A program made the translations under genes and the position numbers. Shown here in pieces: positions 43,852-53,327 of a stretch of 64,000 nucleotides of DNA. Source of the DNA: Poriferisodalis sp965208485 (GTDB lineage: Bacteria > Actinomycetota > Acidimicrobiia > Acidimicrobiales > Poriferisodalaceae); the NCBI RefSeq assembly GCF_965208485.1, contig NZ_OZ242344.1, forward strand, positions 2,418,001-2,482,000. The letters are read 5' to 3'. The number at the start of each line of letters is the position of its first letter. Position 1 is the stretch's first letter. Under the pieces are notes generated by a model, which worked only from the letters and a program-made list of their open reading frames with translations, had not been told where the DNA came from and made no database searches.

Positions 43852-44852
43852 GATGCCGCCCGGAGTGACTTGCTGACTCCATCTCGCAGGCCGAGCACAT
43901 GCTCAGCCCGCGCGACAACACGAGCAGGTTCTTCACGACACTGGCGGAGCATGCGATCGCGCGCTTCGTCGTTCGGCTCAGCTGCGAGCTGCACTAGCTT
44001 GCCGATGAGCGAATCCTTGAGGTCGTCGTAGCAGGCAGTGGTATCGGAGCTAGTGACGGCACCCTTCGCGTACTCGAATGCCACTGCGCCCACAAAGTCG
44101 AGAACGAGCTGCCGCTGGAAGTACAACGCAGCTGCTGAGGTGCTGCTCGCGCTGAGCACAGCCAGTACCTCCTCATCGACCCAGACATCAACGTCGGGCG
44201 TGCCATCGATTGCCTCTTGGACATCTTCGCCTCTGAGGTCGATGTACCGGAGCGTGTCCAGGGGGAGGCCGAGCTCCATTCGCTTGGCATCGTCCAAAGG
44301 GCGCGGGTGGAACATTGCGGAGGCAGCCTTCGCGTCAAGGCGAAACGTCGCCCGCGCGAGCCACGAGTTGGCCCGCTTGGGCAGTCGGCGTTCGACTGGC
44401 AACGCGGCCATCCAGTCCGGAGATAACGCTACATACGCGTCCACTATGGCGCCGTGGCTGCTGGCGCAGAAGACGGGCCTGCGGCCTCCTTCTGGGTGCA
44501 CATCGAGACGGGCAGACTGCTCGAGGGCATCAAGACTGTCAAGCTGACAATCAAGGAGTTTCTCTGCAAGCTTGAGGCTGCCGGTTCGGGCCACGAGCAC
44601 AAGGCGAAGCCATTGCGGATGAACGCCGGTCGCCCAGGCAGCGTCAGTTAGTTGCCTTCGAAACCGGTCAAACTCATCCTCGACAGCCCATATCACACGA
44701 ATTTCACGCCGAGCGAAGGAGCCGTCGTCGACGGTCAGGCTGGACCCGGCTGCGCAGCAGAGATCGTCCAGCCATACCGTGGCCTGATTCAGCGTCGATG
44801 CGAGCGCTGAATCAACTGTGTAGGGACGGATCGTCCGCCGCTCGCGACTCAT
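43848..44852 (-). CDS. uncharacterised protein of the GHKL/methylase operon
   Basis: 334 residues, no membrane segments or signal peptide, mainly helical in appearance with an acid-rich centre (RYIDLRGEDVQEAIDGTPDV). No family recognised. Both ends overlap neighbours by 4 bp (ATGA with the GHKL gene, GTGA with the next), so the three proteins are almost certainly translated together and may form a complex. Confidence 0.75.
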   Translation of the reverse strand: MSRERRTIRPYTVDSALASTLNQATVWLDDLCCAAGSSLTVDDGSFARREIRVIWAVEDEFDRFRRQLTDAAWATGVHPQWLRLVLVARTGSLKLAEKLLDCQLDSLDALEQSARLDVHPEGGRRPVFCASSHGAIVDAYVALSPDWMAALPVERRLPKRANSWLARATFRLDAKAASAMFHPRPLDDAKRMELGLPLDTLRYIDLRGEDVQEAIDGTPDVDVWVDEEVLAVLSASSTSAAALYFQRQLVLDFVGAVAFEYAKGAVTSSDTTACYDDLKDSLIGKLVQLAAEPNDEARDRMLRQCREEPARVVARAEHVLGLRDGVSKSLRAAS

Positions 44853-46813
44853 ACGTCGTTCCCACCGGAACTCGGGTCCGTGTCACCGCTTACCGTTGCG
44901 AAGTTCGCGTCCACAATGAGTTCAACCGTCCAGTCGGGTTCATAGGGTTCGCAGATGTACTCAAACGCCACGTCTTGACCTGCGACGAGCCGTCCCGCAA
45001 AGACATGAGGTTTATCAGGCTTGGCGCTGAAGCCTTCAGGCGCACCGATTTCTATATCCAACCAGTCAGATCGGCGGTCCTCTGCAACGAAGCCGCACCG
45101 GATCACCACCTCAATCTCGTCGCGTGGGTCCGTTGCAGGGTCATGATGCTCGCTGAAGCCGATCCTTGCCGAGCCGCTCAGTTCAAGTCGGCCATCTAGA
45201 GCTTGCGCAAGCTGCTCGCCTGGCAGAATCGTGAACGGTCGCGGACCAGGTGGCGGCGGTGGCGGCCTACCTCCGCCTGAACCCCGCCACAGGGACCGCA
45301 TCAAGCGGTCCCATTCGGGCAGTCGCAATTGCTCTGGAGGAGGAGGCGGAGGCGTGATGACGCGGCTGAAACCGGCGACATGTGTCTTGATGCGATCGCG
45401 AACAAACTTGGCGACTGCAGTGTGCTCGGGCTGGACGTCGGCGCTGTCGCTGTTGATCTCCCATGCGTCGTGAAGCTTCGGCTCGGTCTGCCGCAGCGCT
45501 TCGTTCACCGCCTCATCGGCAACAAAGACGCCGCGAATGTGCGGTGACTTTTCTCGTGCCACGAAATACTCCACGACCATGCACGGCGAGCGCACGAGTG
45601 CGACAAGGCTGCGATGTGGGACCTCGTCGTCTTCGGCGTCATCCGGCTCACCCGAATGCGGCTGTGACCAGCCCGGCAATTGCGCAACCAAGCCGAGATC
45701 ACCGACCTTGTCGTATTGAGCATGCGGTCCAATCCGGTGCTTGCGGACTTGCTCGCGCCTAGCGTCCTGCGGGGTCGTGGCCACTTGGTAGGCATCGATG
45801 AACGGACGCAGGTTGGGACTCGATTTTGGTCGCGGCGCGAGTCCCCCATCCCGGCCGCGCTGCGGCCCCGCAGTCTCGTCGATGATGCTTACCTCAAACT
45901 GCAGATCACCGCCCTCCTCCAGAGCGGGCCACCAGAACCGCTCAACGGCGCGCTTCAGATCGTGCGGATCCACCGTTGGGCAGACCAGCAGCATCGTGGT
46001 GCCGATCTGATCGGGTTGATCCGGCGCTCGCAGCTCTAGACCCAAACTGGCGGCCAAGGCGTCAGCTTCGTCATCGATAGCCGGCACGATTTCGTCCGCG
46101 CTGTCGCCCGCTCCGAAGTGCGCCCAGCCTTGATAGTGCTGGCCACCAAGTTCGTGCGGCCCCCAATAGGTCATACCAAGCAAGCGCCGAGTGACATCAC
46201 CGTCTTCGGCCAAACCATCGAAACAGGAGTACGCAATCACCGTTCTGGTGGCAGATGCACGGATCAGTCCGGCCTTGCCGTAACCGAACGACCCGCCCCG
46301 GCCGTCAACTGCTGGCGTGTAGCCACTGCTACACATCGCCAGCCACAGCTTCGACTGCGGTGTGCCCCAACAACCGCCCATGCCGCCGCCGGCCGATTCG
46401 TATACCTCCAACAACCGCAAGTCTTCGCCATCGGCGAGATCCGTGAAGCAGTCGCGCTCGGCCAAGCCGACCTGGCGTAGATCGTCGACCGATGCTGACC
46501 GCGCTGCGAGTTCCTCCAAGCCGAGGCGATCGATCAGTGCGTCTGCGCTGGCTCCTTCGACATCAAGGAACCGGAAACGGATCTCGAATGGCAGCCGATC
46601 TGCAGGCACCTGCGATTCGCGTCGCTCCCTCGCCGCGTCCCAAGCGTTCTGAATCGCCTCGCGGGCGAGCAAGGCCGCATCTGCCGGGATCGAGTCGGCG
46701 GCGAAGAATCCGGGTGCCTTGACTTCCTCATTGCGGAAGACTTTTGACTGGTCACCGCCAGCACCGAATGTCATGGCATTGACCAAGGGCCACTGCCATT
46801 TGCTTAAGCTCAT
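44849..46813 (-). CDS. GHKL-type (MutL/Hsp90/histidine kinase-like) ATPase
   Basis: 654-655 residues (ATG 46813; GTG 46816 in frame). ATP-binding Bergerat fold: N-box LAREAIQNAWDA (about 50-61), a modified G1 box LLEVYESAGGGMGG (about 134-147) and G2 box GGSFGYGKAGL (about 173-182). The rest is unlike known kinases and contains two Pro-rich stretches (TPPPPPPEQ and GGRPPPPPPGPRP). GHKL ATPases of MutL/MORC type linked to DNA methylases are known from restriction-like systems, and the operon context fits that class. First gene of the set. Confidence 0.82.
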   Translation of the reverse strand: MSLSKWQWPLVNAMTFGAGGDQSKVFRNEEVKAPGFFAADSIPADAALLAREAIQNAWDAARERRESQVPADRLPFEIRFRFLDVEGASADALIDRLGLEELAARSASVDDLRQVGLAERDCFTDLADGEDLRLLEVYESAGGGMGGCWGTPQSKLWLAMCSSGYTPAVDGRGGSFGYGKAGLIRASATRTVIAYSCFDGLAEDGDVTRRLLGMTYWGPHELGGQHYQGWAHFGAGDSADEIVPAIDDEADALAASLGLELRAPDQPDQIGTTMLLVCPTVDPHDLKRAVERFWWPALEEGGDLQFEVSIIDETAGPQRGRDGGLAPRPKSSPNLRPFIDAYQVATTPQDARREQVRKHRIGPHAQYDKVGDLGLVAQLPGWSQPHSGEPDDAEDDEVPHRSLVALVRSPCMVVEYFVAREKSPHIRGVFVADEAVNEALRQTEPKLHDAWEINSDSADVQPEHTAVAKFVRDRIKTHVAGFSRVITPPPPPPEQLRLPEWDRLMRSLWRGSGGGRPPPPPPGPRPFTILPGEQLAQALDGRLELSGSARIGFSEHHDPATDPRDEIEVVIRCGFVAEDRRSDWLDIEIGAPEGFSAKPDKPHVFAGRLVAGQDVAFEYICEPYEPDWTVELIVDANFATVSGDTDPSSGGNDV

Positions 46814-46876
46814 CACGGCGAGGTAGCCAGATCGACGGGCGCGGCCAAAGACCAGTATCCCCCAGCGAAGCGATGA

Positions 46877-47806
46877 TCAGCCGCAGATGGCGTCGAGGGT
46901 CTCTTCGCTGGGAGCGAAGTAGAACGAGCCAGAAGCCGGGTTCGAGAAGTCGGTGATCGCGTCGCGCACGCCGTTGGCGTCGTCGAGTCCGTACATCCGG
47001 CGCAGGCGGCGACGCAGCGGCGCCTGGTCCTTGCAGAACGCCATGAAGTACAGACCCACGGTGCCGTCGTGGAAGGCGTACGGCGTGGAGCGGCGAGCAA
47101 TCTCGTTGATCTTGTCGCTTCCCTCGTTGCCGTGGTTGCCGTCCGCTCGCAGCTCCACATGACTGAGGTGGCTGTAGGGCTCCTGGCTGTCGGTCTTGTC
47201 GGTTTCGGGGTACTTCTTGCGCCCGAAGTTCTTCTCCTGCTGATCGTCCGACAGGGCGTTCCAGCCGTCGAGGTCGTGCACCCAGCGCTGGGCGATGATG
47301 TGGCTGCCGCCCGCTCCCGCATCGCCGTCGGGCACGATCGCCACGGCCGGCTGATCCTCGTCGGCGGGGTTGCCGGTGCCGTCCTTGAAGCCGGTCATGT
47401 CCAGCGAGTCGCCGTAGATGAACGTCGGCGTTTCACGAGCGACAGCCATGTGCCCAGCCAGTGCGGTGCGGGCGTCGTACTGCGCCTTCCACACCTTGTC
47501 CTTGTCGTCGTGGTTCAGCCACAGCAGCAGCTCTTCCTGGGTGCCCTTGGCCTCGCGCCCCGAGCCGTCCTCGGACTTGACGGTCTCATAGCGCTGAAAG
47601 TCGTCGGGCACGTCATCGGTCAGCTCCGGCAGCAGTCCGGGGCCGAAGCCGAGCGTCAGATTGATGCCCTCTGCGTCGCACGCAGCGCGCAGGTCGGCAA
47701 GCGTGGACGTGATCACACCGAGGTCGGCACCCTCGACACGACTCAGGTGGACATACCACTGGTTGGCGCCCATCTCGTTGAAGATCGCCTTCTGCGGCGT
47801 CGGCAT
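46877..47806 (-). CDS. Dyp-type haem peroxidase
   Basis: 309 residues from ATG 47806, chosen because AAGGAG lies 7 nt upstream; a longer frame upstream is not needed. Family markers: GFKDGTGNP (139-147, with the distal Asp), His177 as likely proximal haem ligand (QRWVHDLDGW) and Arg220 (SHVELR). No signal peptide, so cytoplasmic or encapsulated. DyP enzymes oxidise dyes and other substrates with H2O2. It is divergently transcribed from the AhpD-like gene, suggesting a shared response to peroxide. Confidence 0.93.
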   Translation of the reverse strand: MPTPQKAIFNEMGANQWYVHLSRVEGADLGVITSTLADLRAACDAEGINLTLGFGPGLLPELTDDVPDDFQRYETVKSEDGSGREAKGTQEELLLWLNHDDKDKVWKAQYDARTALAGHMAVARETPTFIYGDSLDMTGFKDGTGNPADEDQPAVAIVPDGDAGAGGSHIIAQRWVHDLDGWNALSDDQQEKNFGRKKYPETDKTDSQEPYSHLSHVELRADGNHGNEGSDKINEIARRSTPYAFHDGTVGLYFMAFCKDQAPLRRRLRRMYGLDDANGVRDAITDFSNPASGSFYFAPSEETLDAICG

Positions 47807-48032
47807 CTTTGCTCCTTGGGGGGTCGGTTGTGCAAGCTGGATCAGTCGCGCCGAGCGGAGCCCGCGGCGGTGCTGCGGCGAGACTGCGGGGCTGATCGTA
47901 GGCCAACCTTTGCAGCGCGCGCACCTCGTGCCGTCGCCGGTTGATTGCTGATCGAAGCGGCCGCTGCCTGGCGGCGCAGCGTGTGCGAGCATGTGGCGTT
48001 CGCCCGTGCCCACAACCAGCGGAGATGCGGCC

Positions 48033-49136
48033 ATGAGCATTGCAGCACCACAGCGCACCTACGACACCGAGCTGCCGATACGGGATGATCTGCGAGCCGC
48101 GCACGGCGAGATCGCAGCACGATGGGCCCGGCCCGGCACCTGGTGGACTGCGGCCCAGCGCAGCGAGATCGTGCGGCAGGTGCGAGCGGCGCGGGACCAT
48201 CGCACTGACGACGGCGGTGTGCTGCCTCCCTGGGTGCAGCCCAGCAGCATCGACGGTCTCGTGGACGCCGACAGTCCGCTGTCCACCGCCGCGGTCGATG
48301 CGGTCTGGCGCATCACCAACCACCCCGGGACGCTCACCGAGCACTGGTACCACTCGATCATCGACCGTGGTGTCGATCCGCTGGCGTATGTAGAGCTGGT
48401 GGGTCTCGTCGCCCAGTCCAACTGCGTGGACCGGTTCGCCGACGCATTGGAACTGCCCCGGATCGAGCTGGACGAGCCCACCGACGGCCCGCCGGGGCGG
48501 GAAGGGGCGTCCGCGGCGGTCAAGTACCACTGGGTTCCCACAGCCGACCTCAAGATGCCCAACGTCATCAAGGCGCTCAGCGCAGTGCCGGCCGAGAACG
48601 AGGCACTGTTCATCCTCTCCGACGCCCAGTACGTGCCGATGGAGCGAGTGCGCGGCGACGTGGTGTCCGACCGCAACTCGCTGACCCGGCCGCAGATCGA
48701 GGTGCTCGCCGCGCGCACATCGAAGCTCAACGAGTGCTTCTACTGAACGTCTGCCCATGCATTGCTGCTCGGTCTGAGCGGCCAGCAAAAGGACATGGAC
48801 GTCGGCTACGAGGCCGTCAACGGTTCCGACGCAGGTGACGGCGGCGTGCCCCACGGCGCGCTGCTCGCCCGCCTCGCCGAGGCCGTGTGGGAGGGCGACC
48901 GCGAGGCCACGGCCGTTGCCCGGGCCGCCGTGGTCGATGCCGCCGGCGCCGACGTCATGGTCGATGCCGTCGCGGTCAGCGCCAACTTCCACATGATGAC
49001 CCGCATCGCCGACGGCACCGGGACCCCGCTGGATCCCGGCACCTACGACATGTCGGCGCCGGTGCGCGAGGCCTGCGACCTCAACGGCTTCGTGTCGCGC
49101 CGCGATCCCCAAGGCGACCGCCAGACCGCCGGCTGA
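48033..49136 (+). CDS. AhpD-like/carboxymuconolactone decarboxylase-family protein, predicted CxxU selenoprotein
   Basis: One 367-residue frame (ATG 48033, GGAG 9 nt upstream) if the TGA at 48744-48746 is read as selenocysteine. Around it the protein reads NEC-FY-U-TSAHALLLGLSG, i.e. Cys235-x-x-U238 with His242, exactly the CxxCxxxH redox motif of AhpD-like proteins with U for the second Cys. Good coding continues in the same frame to 49136, including the family segment VSANFHMMTRIADGTGTPLD. A stem-loop with apical GGUCU starts about 20 nt after the TGA. AhpD-like proteins reduce peroxiredoxins or peroxides through this pair. The divergent neighbour is a Dyp peroxidase. The alternative is a TGC/TGT to TGA nonsense mutation. 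Confidence 0.82.
48744..48789 (+). promoter_or_regulatory. candidate bacterial SECIS element
   Basis: TGA at 48744-48746. An outer stem TTGCTG (48762-48767) pairs with CAGCAA (48783-48788). The apical stem GCTC (48767-48770) with GAGC (48776-48779) encloses the loop GGTCT (48771-48775); the two stems share G48767 as alternatives. The loop sequence equals that of the E. coli fdhF SECIS and lies 24 nt after the TGA, within the usual spacing for bacterial elements. Confidence 0.75.
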
Positions 49137-49270
49137 GCGAACAACATTCGGCGAGCCACCGAGCTGCCTGCTGCGCCAACGTAGACACGACTGCAGCCAC
49201 GCGGCATCGCGCCACGGTTGTACCGTCGCATCTCAGAACGAGGAGTCAGACCGAGTCAGGAGGTGTGAGC

Positions 49271-52009
49271 GTGGGCTTCGTACGTGAACAGGCGGACAAC
49301 TGGCGTCGCGACGTCCCAGGCGCACGCTGGTTCAAAGCGGATCTGCACATCCACACGATTGACGATGCACCAGGCGGCGCTGTGCATGCGCCCGCTGATT
49401 TCGACATGACTTCACCATCGTCGGAGCATCTCAAGACGTATGCACGCCAATTCCTCAACGCAGCTGTCGCGAACCATGTGCAAGTGCTCGGAATCACCCC
49501 GAACTGCCCGCGCCTCGGCGCCGCAAGTGGTCTGAGCGCTGCTTGGCACATCGTGGAGGAGTGGAACCGGGGAACCCACGACAACGGAGAGTCCTACCGC
49601 GAGCAGATCTTTGCCGTGTTCCCTGGGTTCAAGCCGAGACTGAACGACGGGCGCGGTGGCCTCGATCTCATCTTCCTCTTCGATCCAGAGATCGGCTGTG
49701 AGCGCTACTTGGGCCTGTTCGATCTCGTAATGCAGGGCAGGCATCCGTGGAATGGAGAGCAAGTCGCCACCGCCTCGCTCAGCGCGGACGGAGCATCTGA
49801 ACTGTTGCGGGACAACTGGCGGCAGGATCAAGTCGATGCCGCCGAACGGACTTGGGACTATCTCATCTTGGCCCCGGACGCTTTTGGCAAGACCGGGCTT
49901 CTCGGAACCCCAAGCGAACACATCGAGAGGGAGGGCTTCGACGCCAGTGAATTGGCGGCTCTGGAATTGCCGATGAACTCCTTGCCAGACGAGGCGCTTC
50001 TCGGCCAGCCGTGGGTCAACGACTTCATCGAGGAACACCGACTGGCCTGTTTCCACAGCAGCGGTGCACACTCGGCTGAGGACATCGGCACGCGTCATGT
50101 CTGGGTGAAGTTGGAGAGTCCGACCATTGAGGCCCTACGTCAAGCGTCTATCGCCTCGCACACTCGCATCCGGATCGGCCACGAACTAGACGAAGACGGT
50201 TCATGGCAGGATCTGGAGGAGCCGCCAGATGCTCTGCAATATGAGCGTCCGTGGCTGAAGTCGGCAACGGTGAATGGCGAAGCGGCGTTCTTTGACTCGG
50301 CACCCCAGGACCGGCCAGTCCGATTTGAGTTCAGCCCGGACTTGACCTGCGTCATCGGCGGCAGCATGACCGGCAAGAGCACGCTGCTAGATGGCTTGCG
50401 CGTACATGTTGATGCATCGCTGCCGCAGGATGCTCAGACCCGGCAGCAGGTAAGCGAACGCGCAAACGAACGGTTTCTTGCCGGTGCTGCAGCGGTTGAG
50501 CTCGAGTGTCCGGGGCGGGATCCGATGGCACCGGCTCACGACAGATGGCCCGCCGTGTTCTTTGCGCAAGGCGAGTTGAAGAGCCTCACACAGGACCCCG
50601 AGGCAGTGCAGCAGATCCTGGCTCGACTCAACGCTTCGGTTTCCGACGTCATCAGCCAATGCGAACGAAGCCTGCGGGAACATGACCGAGAACTCAGTCA
50701 GGTCGCGCGTCGGCTCGCCGAACTCGACGACCAGATTGAAGAGGCCGACCAGGCACTGCAACTCGGCACGGAGGCGCAAGACGCGCTCACCGCGTTCTCG
50801 GACGCAGGTGTCGACGACTTCAATAGTGCAACCGCTTCCGTCTCTACGTGGCGCGATGTCACGCATGCCGTCGACGAAGTCGTCGCTCAGGCTGGTGCAG
50901 TCGTCTCGTCAGCAGGAGCCGTCGCGCTTCCCGATTACGACGACTCGGCCGATGGCGTGACCGCACGGCTCCGCGAGGAGTGGCAGTTGGCGTCCGAAGC
51001 TGCACATGAACTGCACAGGAAGCTTGTCGAGGCCCAGCGCATGGCCGCCGAAGTCCTCCAGGCACACGAATCCCGACAAGATGATCTGCGAGTTCAGGTC
51101 GATCGCATCCTCGCCGCAGAGGGGTTCGACGGAGCGCGGATCAGCGAGTTTCAGGAACTCAATGCACGAGCGTCTCTATTGGACAGCTATCGGGCCAACT
51201 TGGACAGCCTGCGTGCTACATCGAGCGACCTCCAGGCGTCATTCGACAGCACGCTGCAGTCAAGACATGAGCTTGTCGGCGAACACCGGCGACTCTTCGA
51301 CGATATCCTGCAAATCGTCGAAGGGCAATTCGATGGGCACCTAGCGGGACGGCGAATCGACAACGGCCGCCCGGCACCGCTGGAGGACTTCATCCTGAGT
51401 CTCGGCCAGAGCGGCATTACTCGCTGGTGGAACGACAACGACGGCGCGCGCCGTCCCTCGCCTCAAGAGCTGCTGGAGCGCCTCGACCAAGACAGCCTGG
51501 AGGAGGTCGGCATGAGCAGCACCGTTCAGCAGACTTTTTGCAGGTACATGACGCCGGCCAGGCACCGACAACTAGCGGCGCTACGCTGCCCTGACCGCTA
51601 CCTGCTTGAGTTCAAGACATCCGACGAGAACTTCCGTCCGCTCGACAAGCTCTCCGGCGGACAACGCGTCAATCTGCTGCTGTCACTGCTTCTGGCGACG
51701 AGCGACAGTCGCCCGCTGGTGATCGATCAACCCGAAGACGAACTCGACAATCGCTTTCTGTTCGAGACGCTTCTGCCGGCACTCCATCGCCTGAAGGGGC
51801 GCCGTCAAGTCATCGTGGCTACCCACAATGCGAATATCGTCGTGAACGGCGACGCCGATCAAGTCATCCAACTCGATGCTGAAGGCGAGCACGGCTACAT
51901 CGCATGCGCCGGGGCCATCGAAGATCCAATGGTGCGTGACGCGATCGTGCAGACCGTCGACGGCGGCGATGAGGCTTTCCGGCTGCGCCGGCTCAAGTAC
52001 GGCTTCTGA
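49271..52009 (+). CDS. PHP-domain/SMC-type ATPase (TrlF-like family)
   Basis: 912 residues. GTG 49271 has AGGAGGT 6 nt upstream. The N-terminus is a PHP phosphoesterase domain (WFKADLHIHT, His26 and His28, and later HSSGAHSAED), which can act as a nuclease or phosphatase. An ABC/SMC-type ATPase follows: Walker A GGSMTGKS (363-370), a long coiled-coil region (about 440-700), signature KLSGGQRVNLLLSL (about 793-806) and Walker B PLVIDQPEDELDN. This matches TrlF-like AAA-like ATPases. It is 19 bp upstream of an AlbA_2 protein on the same strand; nucleic-acid-sensing defence is the likely role. Confidence 0.88.
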   Translation: MGFVREQADNWRRDVPGARWFKADLHIHTIDDAPGGAVHAPADFDMTSPSSEHLKTYARQFLNAAVANHVQVLGITPNCPRLGAASGLSAAWHIVEEWNRGTHDNGESYREQIFAVFPGFKPRLNDGRGGLDLIFLFDPEIGCERYLGLFDLVMQGRHPWNGEQVATASLSADGASELLRDNWRQDQVDAAERTWDYLILAPDAFGKTGLLGTPSEHIEREGFDASELAALELPMNSLPDEALLGQPWVNDFIEEHRLACFHSSGAHSAEDIGTRHVWVKLESPTIEALRQASIASHTRIRIGHELDEDGSWQDLEEPPDALQYERPWLKSATVNGEAAFFDSAPQDRPVRFEFSPDLTCVIGGSMTGKSTLLDGLRVHVDASLPQDAQTRQQVSERANERFLAGAAAVELECPGRDPMAPAHDRWPAVFFAQGELKSLTQDPEAVQQILARLNASVSDVISQCERSLREHDRELSQVARRLAELDDQIEEADQALQLGTEAQDALTAFSDAGVDDFNSATASVSTWRDVTHAVDEVVAQAGAVVSSAGAVALPDYDDSADGVTARLREEWQLASEAAHELHRKLVEAQRMAAEVLQAHESRQDDLRVQVDRILAAEGFDGARISEFQELNARASLLDSYRANLDSLRATSSDLQASFDSTLQSRHELVGEHRRLFDDILQIVEGQFDGHLAGRRIDNGRPAPLEDFILSLGQSGITRWWNDNDGARRPSPQELLERLDQDSLEEVGMSSTVQQTFCRYMTPARHRQLAALRCPDRYLLEFKTSDENFRPLDKLSGGQRVNLLLSLLLATSDSRPLVIDQPEDELDNRFLFETLLPALHRLKGRRQVIVATHNANIVVNGDADQVIQLDAEGEHGYIACAGAIEDPMVRDAIVQTVDGGDEAFRLRRLKYGF

Positions 52010-52028
52010 GCAACGGCGGACAATCGCT

Positions 52029-53216
52029 ATGGAATGGACCGACGTTCTCAATCGGATCGCAGCGGGAGAAGACCAATTCACCGAGTTCAAGCCTCACTTC
52101 CGGGACAAGGACAAGGTTGGCAAGACGATCTGTGCGTTCGCGAATACCGAGGGAGGTCTCGTCGTCCTCGGGGTGAGCGACGCTCGTCAGGTCATTGGGG
52201 TCGCCGAGGACAGCGAGCAGGTCCAGGAACGCTTGACCTCCTTCCTGCAGACCGGGTGCAGTTCGCCGGTCAGTGCGCGTCTAGGTCGCCACGAAGATCC
52301 TGGCGGCTGGATCCACTGGATTGAGGTACCGCGTCAACGCGGATTCGAACCGATGCGCTACGACAGCCGGGTCTGGGTGCGCCGGGGTCGCAGCACTGTC
52401 GAGCCCTCACCGTCGGAGCTGCAGGATCTGTACAACCTGTTCGGCTACATACTCACCGAGGAGCGAGCGATCGAAGCCGCTTCGAGCGGCGACATCGATT
52501 TCGGCACCTTCCGTGCGTTCCTGCGGCAACTCGGCATCGAGACCACCGAAGGTCCTCAACCTCACGCTGATGACGACTTGCGCAATCGAAGCGTCCTAGT
52601 TGACGTCGGCGGCCAGCTGCGACCAACGCTGTATGGAGTGCTGGCATTTGGCGCCGAGCCGCAGCGCTATCCCCAGACTGCGAATTTCCGAATCGAATGC
52701 GCCGCTTACGCAGGCGCCGACCGTGCCGCACCTCCCCTCGTCGTCACCGGTGCCACTGGGCGACTCGATGAGCAGTTGACTCGGGCACTCGCTTGGTTCC
52801 AGACGCTTGGACGCTTCGAGACCTACCGCGAGCTCCTGCGCACAGATCGCTACCTGCTTCCGATCGAAGCACTGCGGGAGGCCTTGACCAACGCAGTCGC
52901 GCATCGCGACTACGCGATTACCGGGTCCAAGATTCAGCTGGACGTATTCGAAGACAGCGCTGAGCTGACCAGTCCGGGCTCGCTTCCAAACCACATGACA
53001 CCCGACAGTGTTCGAGCAGGGGGGTCAGCGCGTTCTCGCAACGAGTCCATCGCCAACTATCTGCTGACGATGAGGTTCATGGAACAACGCGCCCGCGGCT
53101 GGCCGCTCATGCGCGCCGCAATGCGAGACTTCAACGGAACCGAGCCAGAACTGGATCATGACGCCGACGCAAGGTTCGTCCGAGTCACGTTCCGCCTCGG
53201 AGGCACCAGCCAATGA
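52029..53216 (+). CDS. Schlafen/AlbA_2-domain ATP-binding protein
   Basis: 395 residues from ATG 52029. N-terminal AlbA_2 (Schlafen AlbA_2-like) domain: EFKPHF...GKTICAFANTEGGLVVLGVSD (residues about 19-50) through WVRRGRSTVEPS. The C-terminal half has an ATPase-like region with ALREALTNAVAHRDYAI and ELTSPGSLPNHMT (about 285-325), as in ATP-dependent DNA helicase RecG-like/AlbA_2 proteins. It directly follows the PHP/SMC ATPase and is probably co-transcribed; the pair looks like a two-gene module. Confidence 0.87.
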   Translation: MEWTDVLNRIAAGEDQFTEFKPHFRDKDKVGKTICAFANTEGGLVVLGVSDARQVIGVAEDSEQVQERLTSFLQTGCSSPVSARLGRHEDPGGWIHWIEVPRQRGFEPMRYDSRVWVRRGRSTVEPSPSELQDLYNLFGYILTEERAIEAASSGDIDFGTFRAFLRQLGIETTEGPQPHADDDLRNRSVLVDVGGQLRPTLYGVLAFGAEPQRYPQTANFRIECAAYAGADRAAPPLVVTGATGRLDEQLTRALAWFQTLGRFETYRELLRTDRYLLPIEALREALTNAVAHRDYAITGSKIQLDVFEDSAELTSPGSLPNHMTPDSVRAGGSARSRNESIANYLLTMRFMEQRARGWPLMRAAMRDFNGTEPELDHDADARFVRVTFRLGGTSQ

Positions 53217-53327
53217 GCCTCCGTCATGGAGCCGAACGCTTCGGTCCTGCTTCAGCGGTGCAGTGTTGAGTTGCCCATTCGCGCGACGCAGGCTGTGCAC
53301 CCTTCATTGACCTCGACGGTCGATCCG

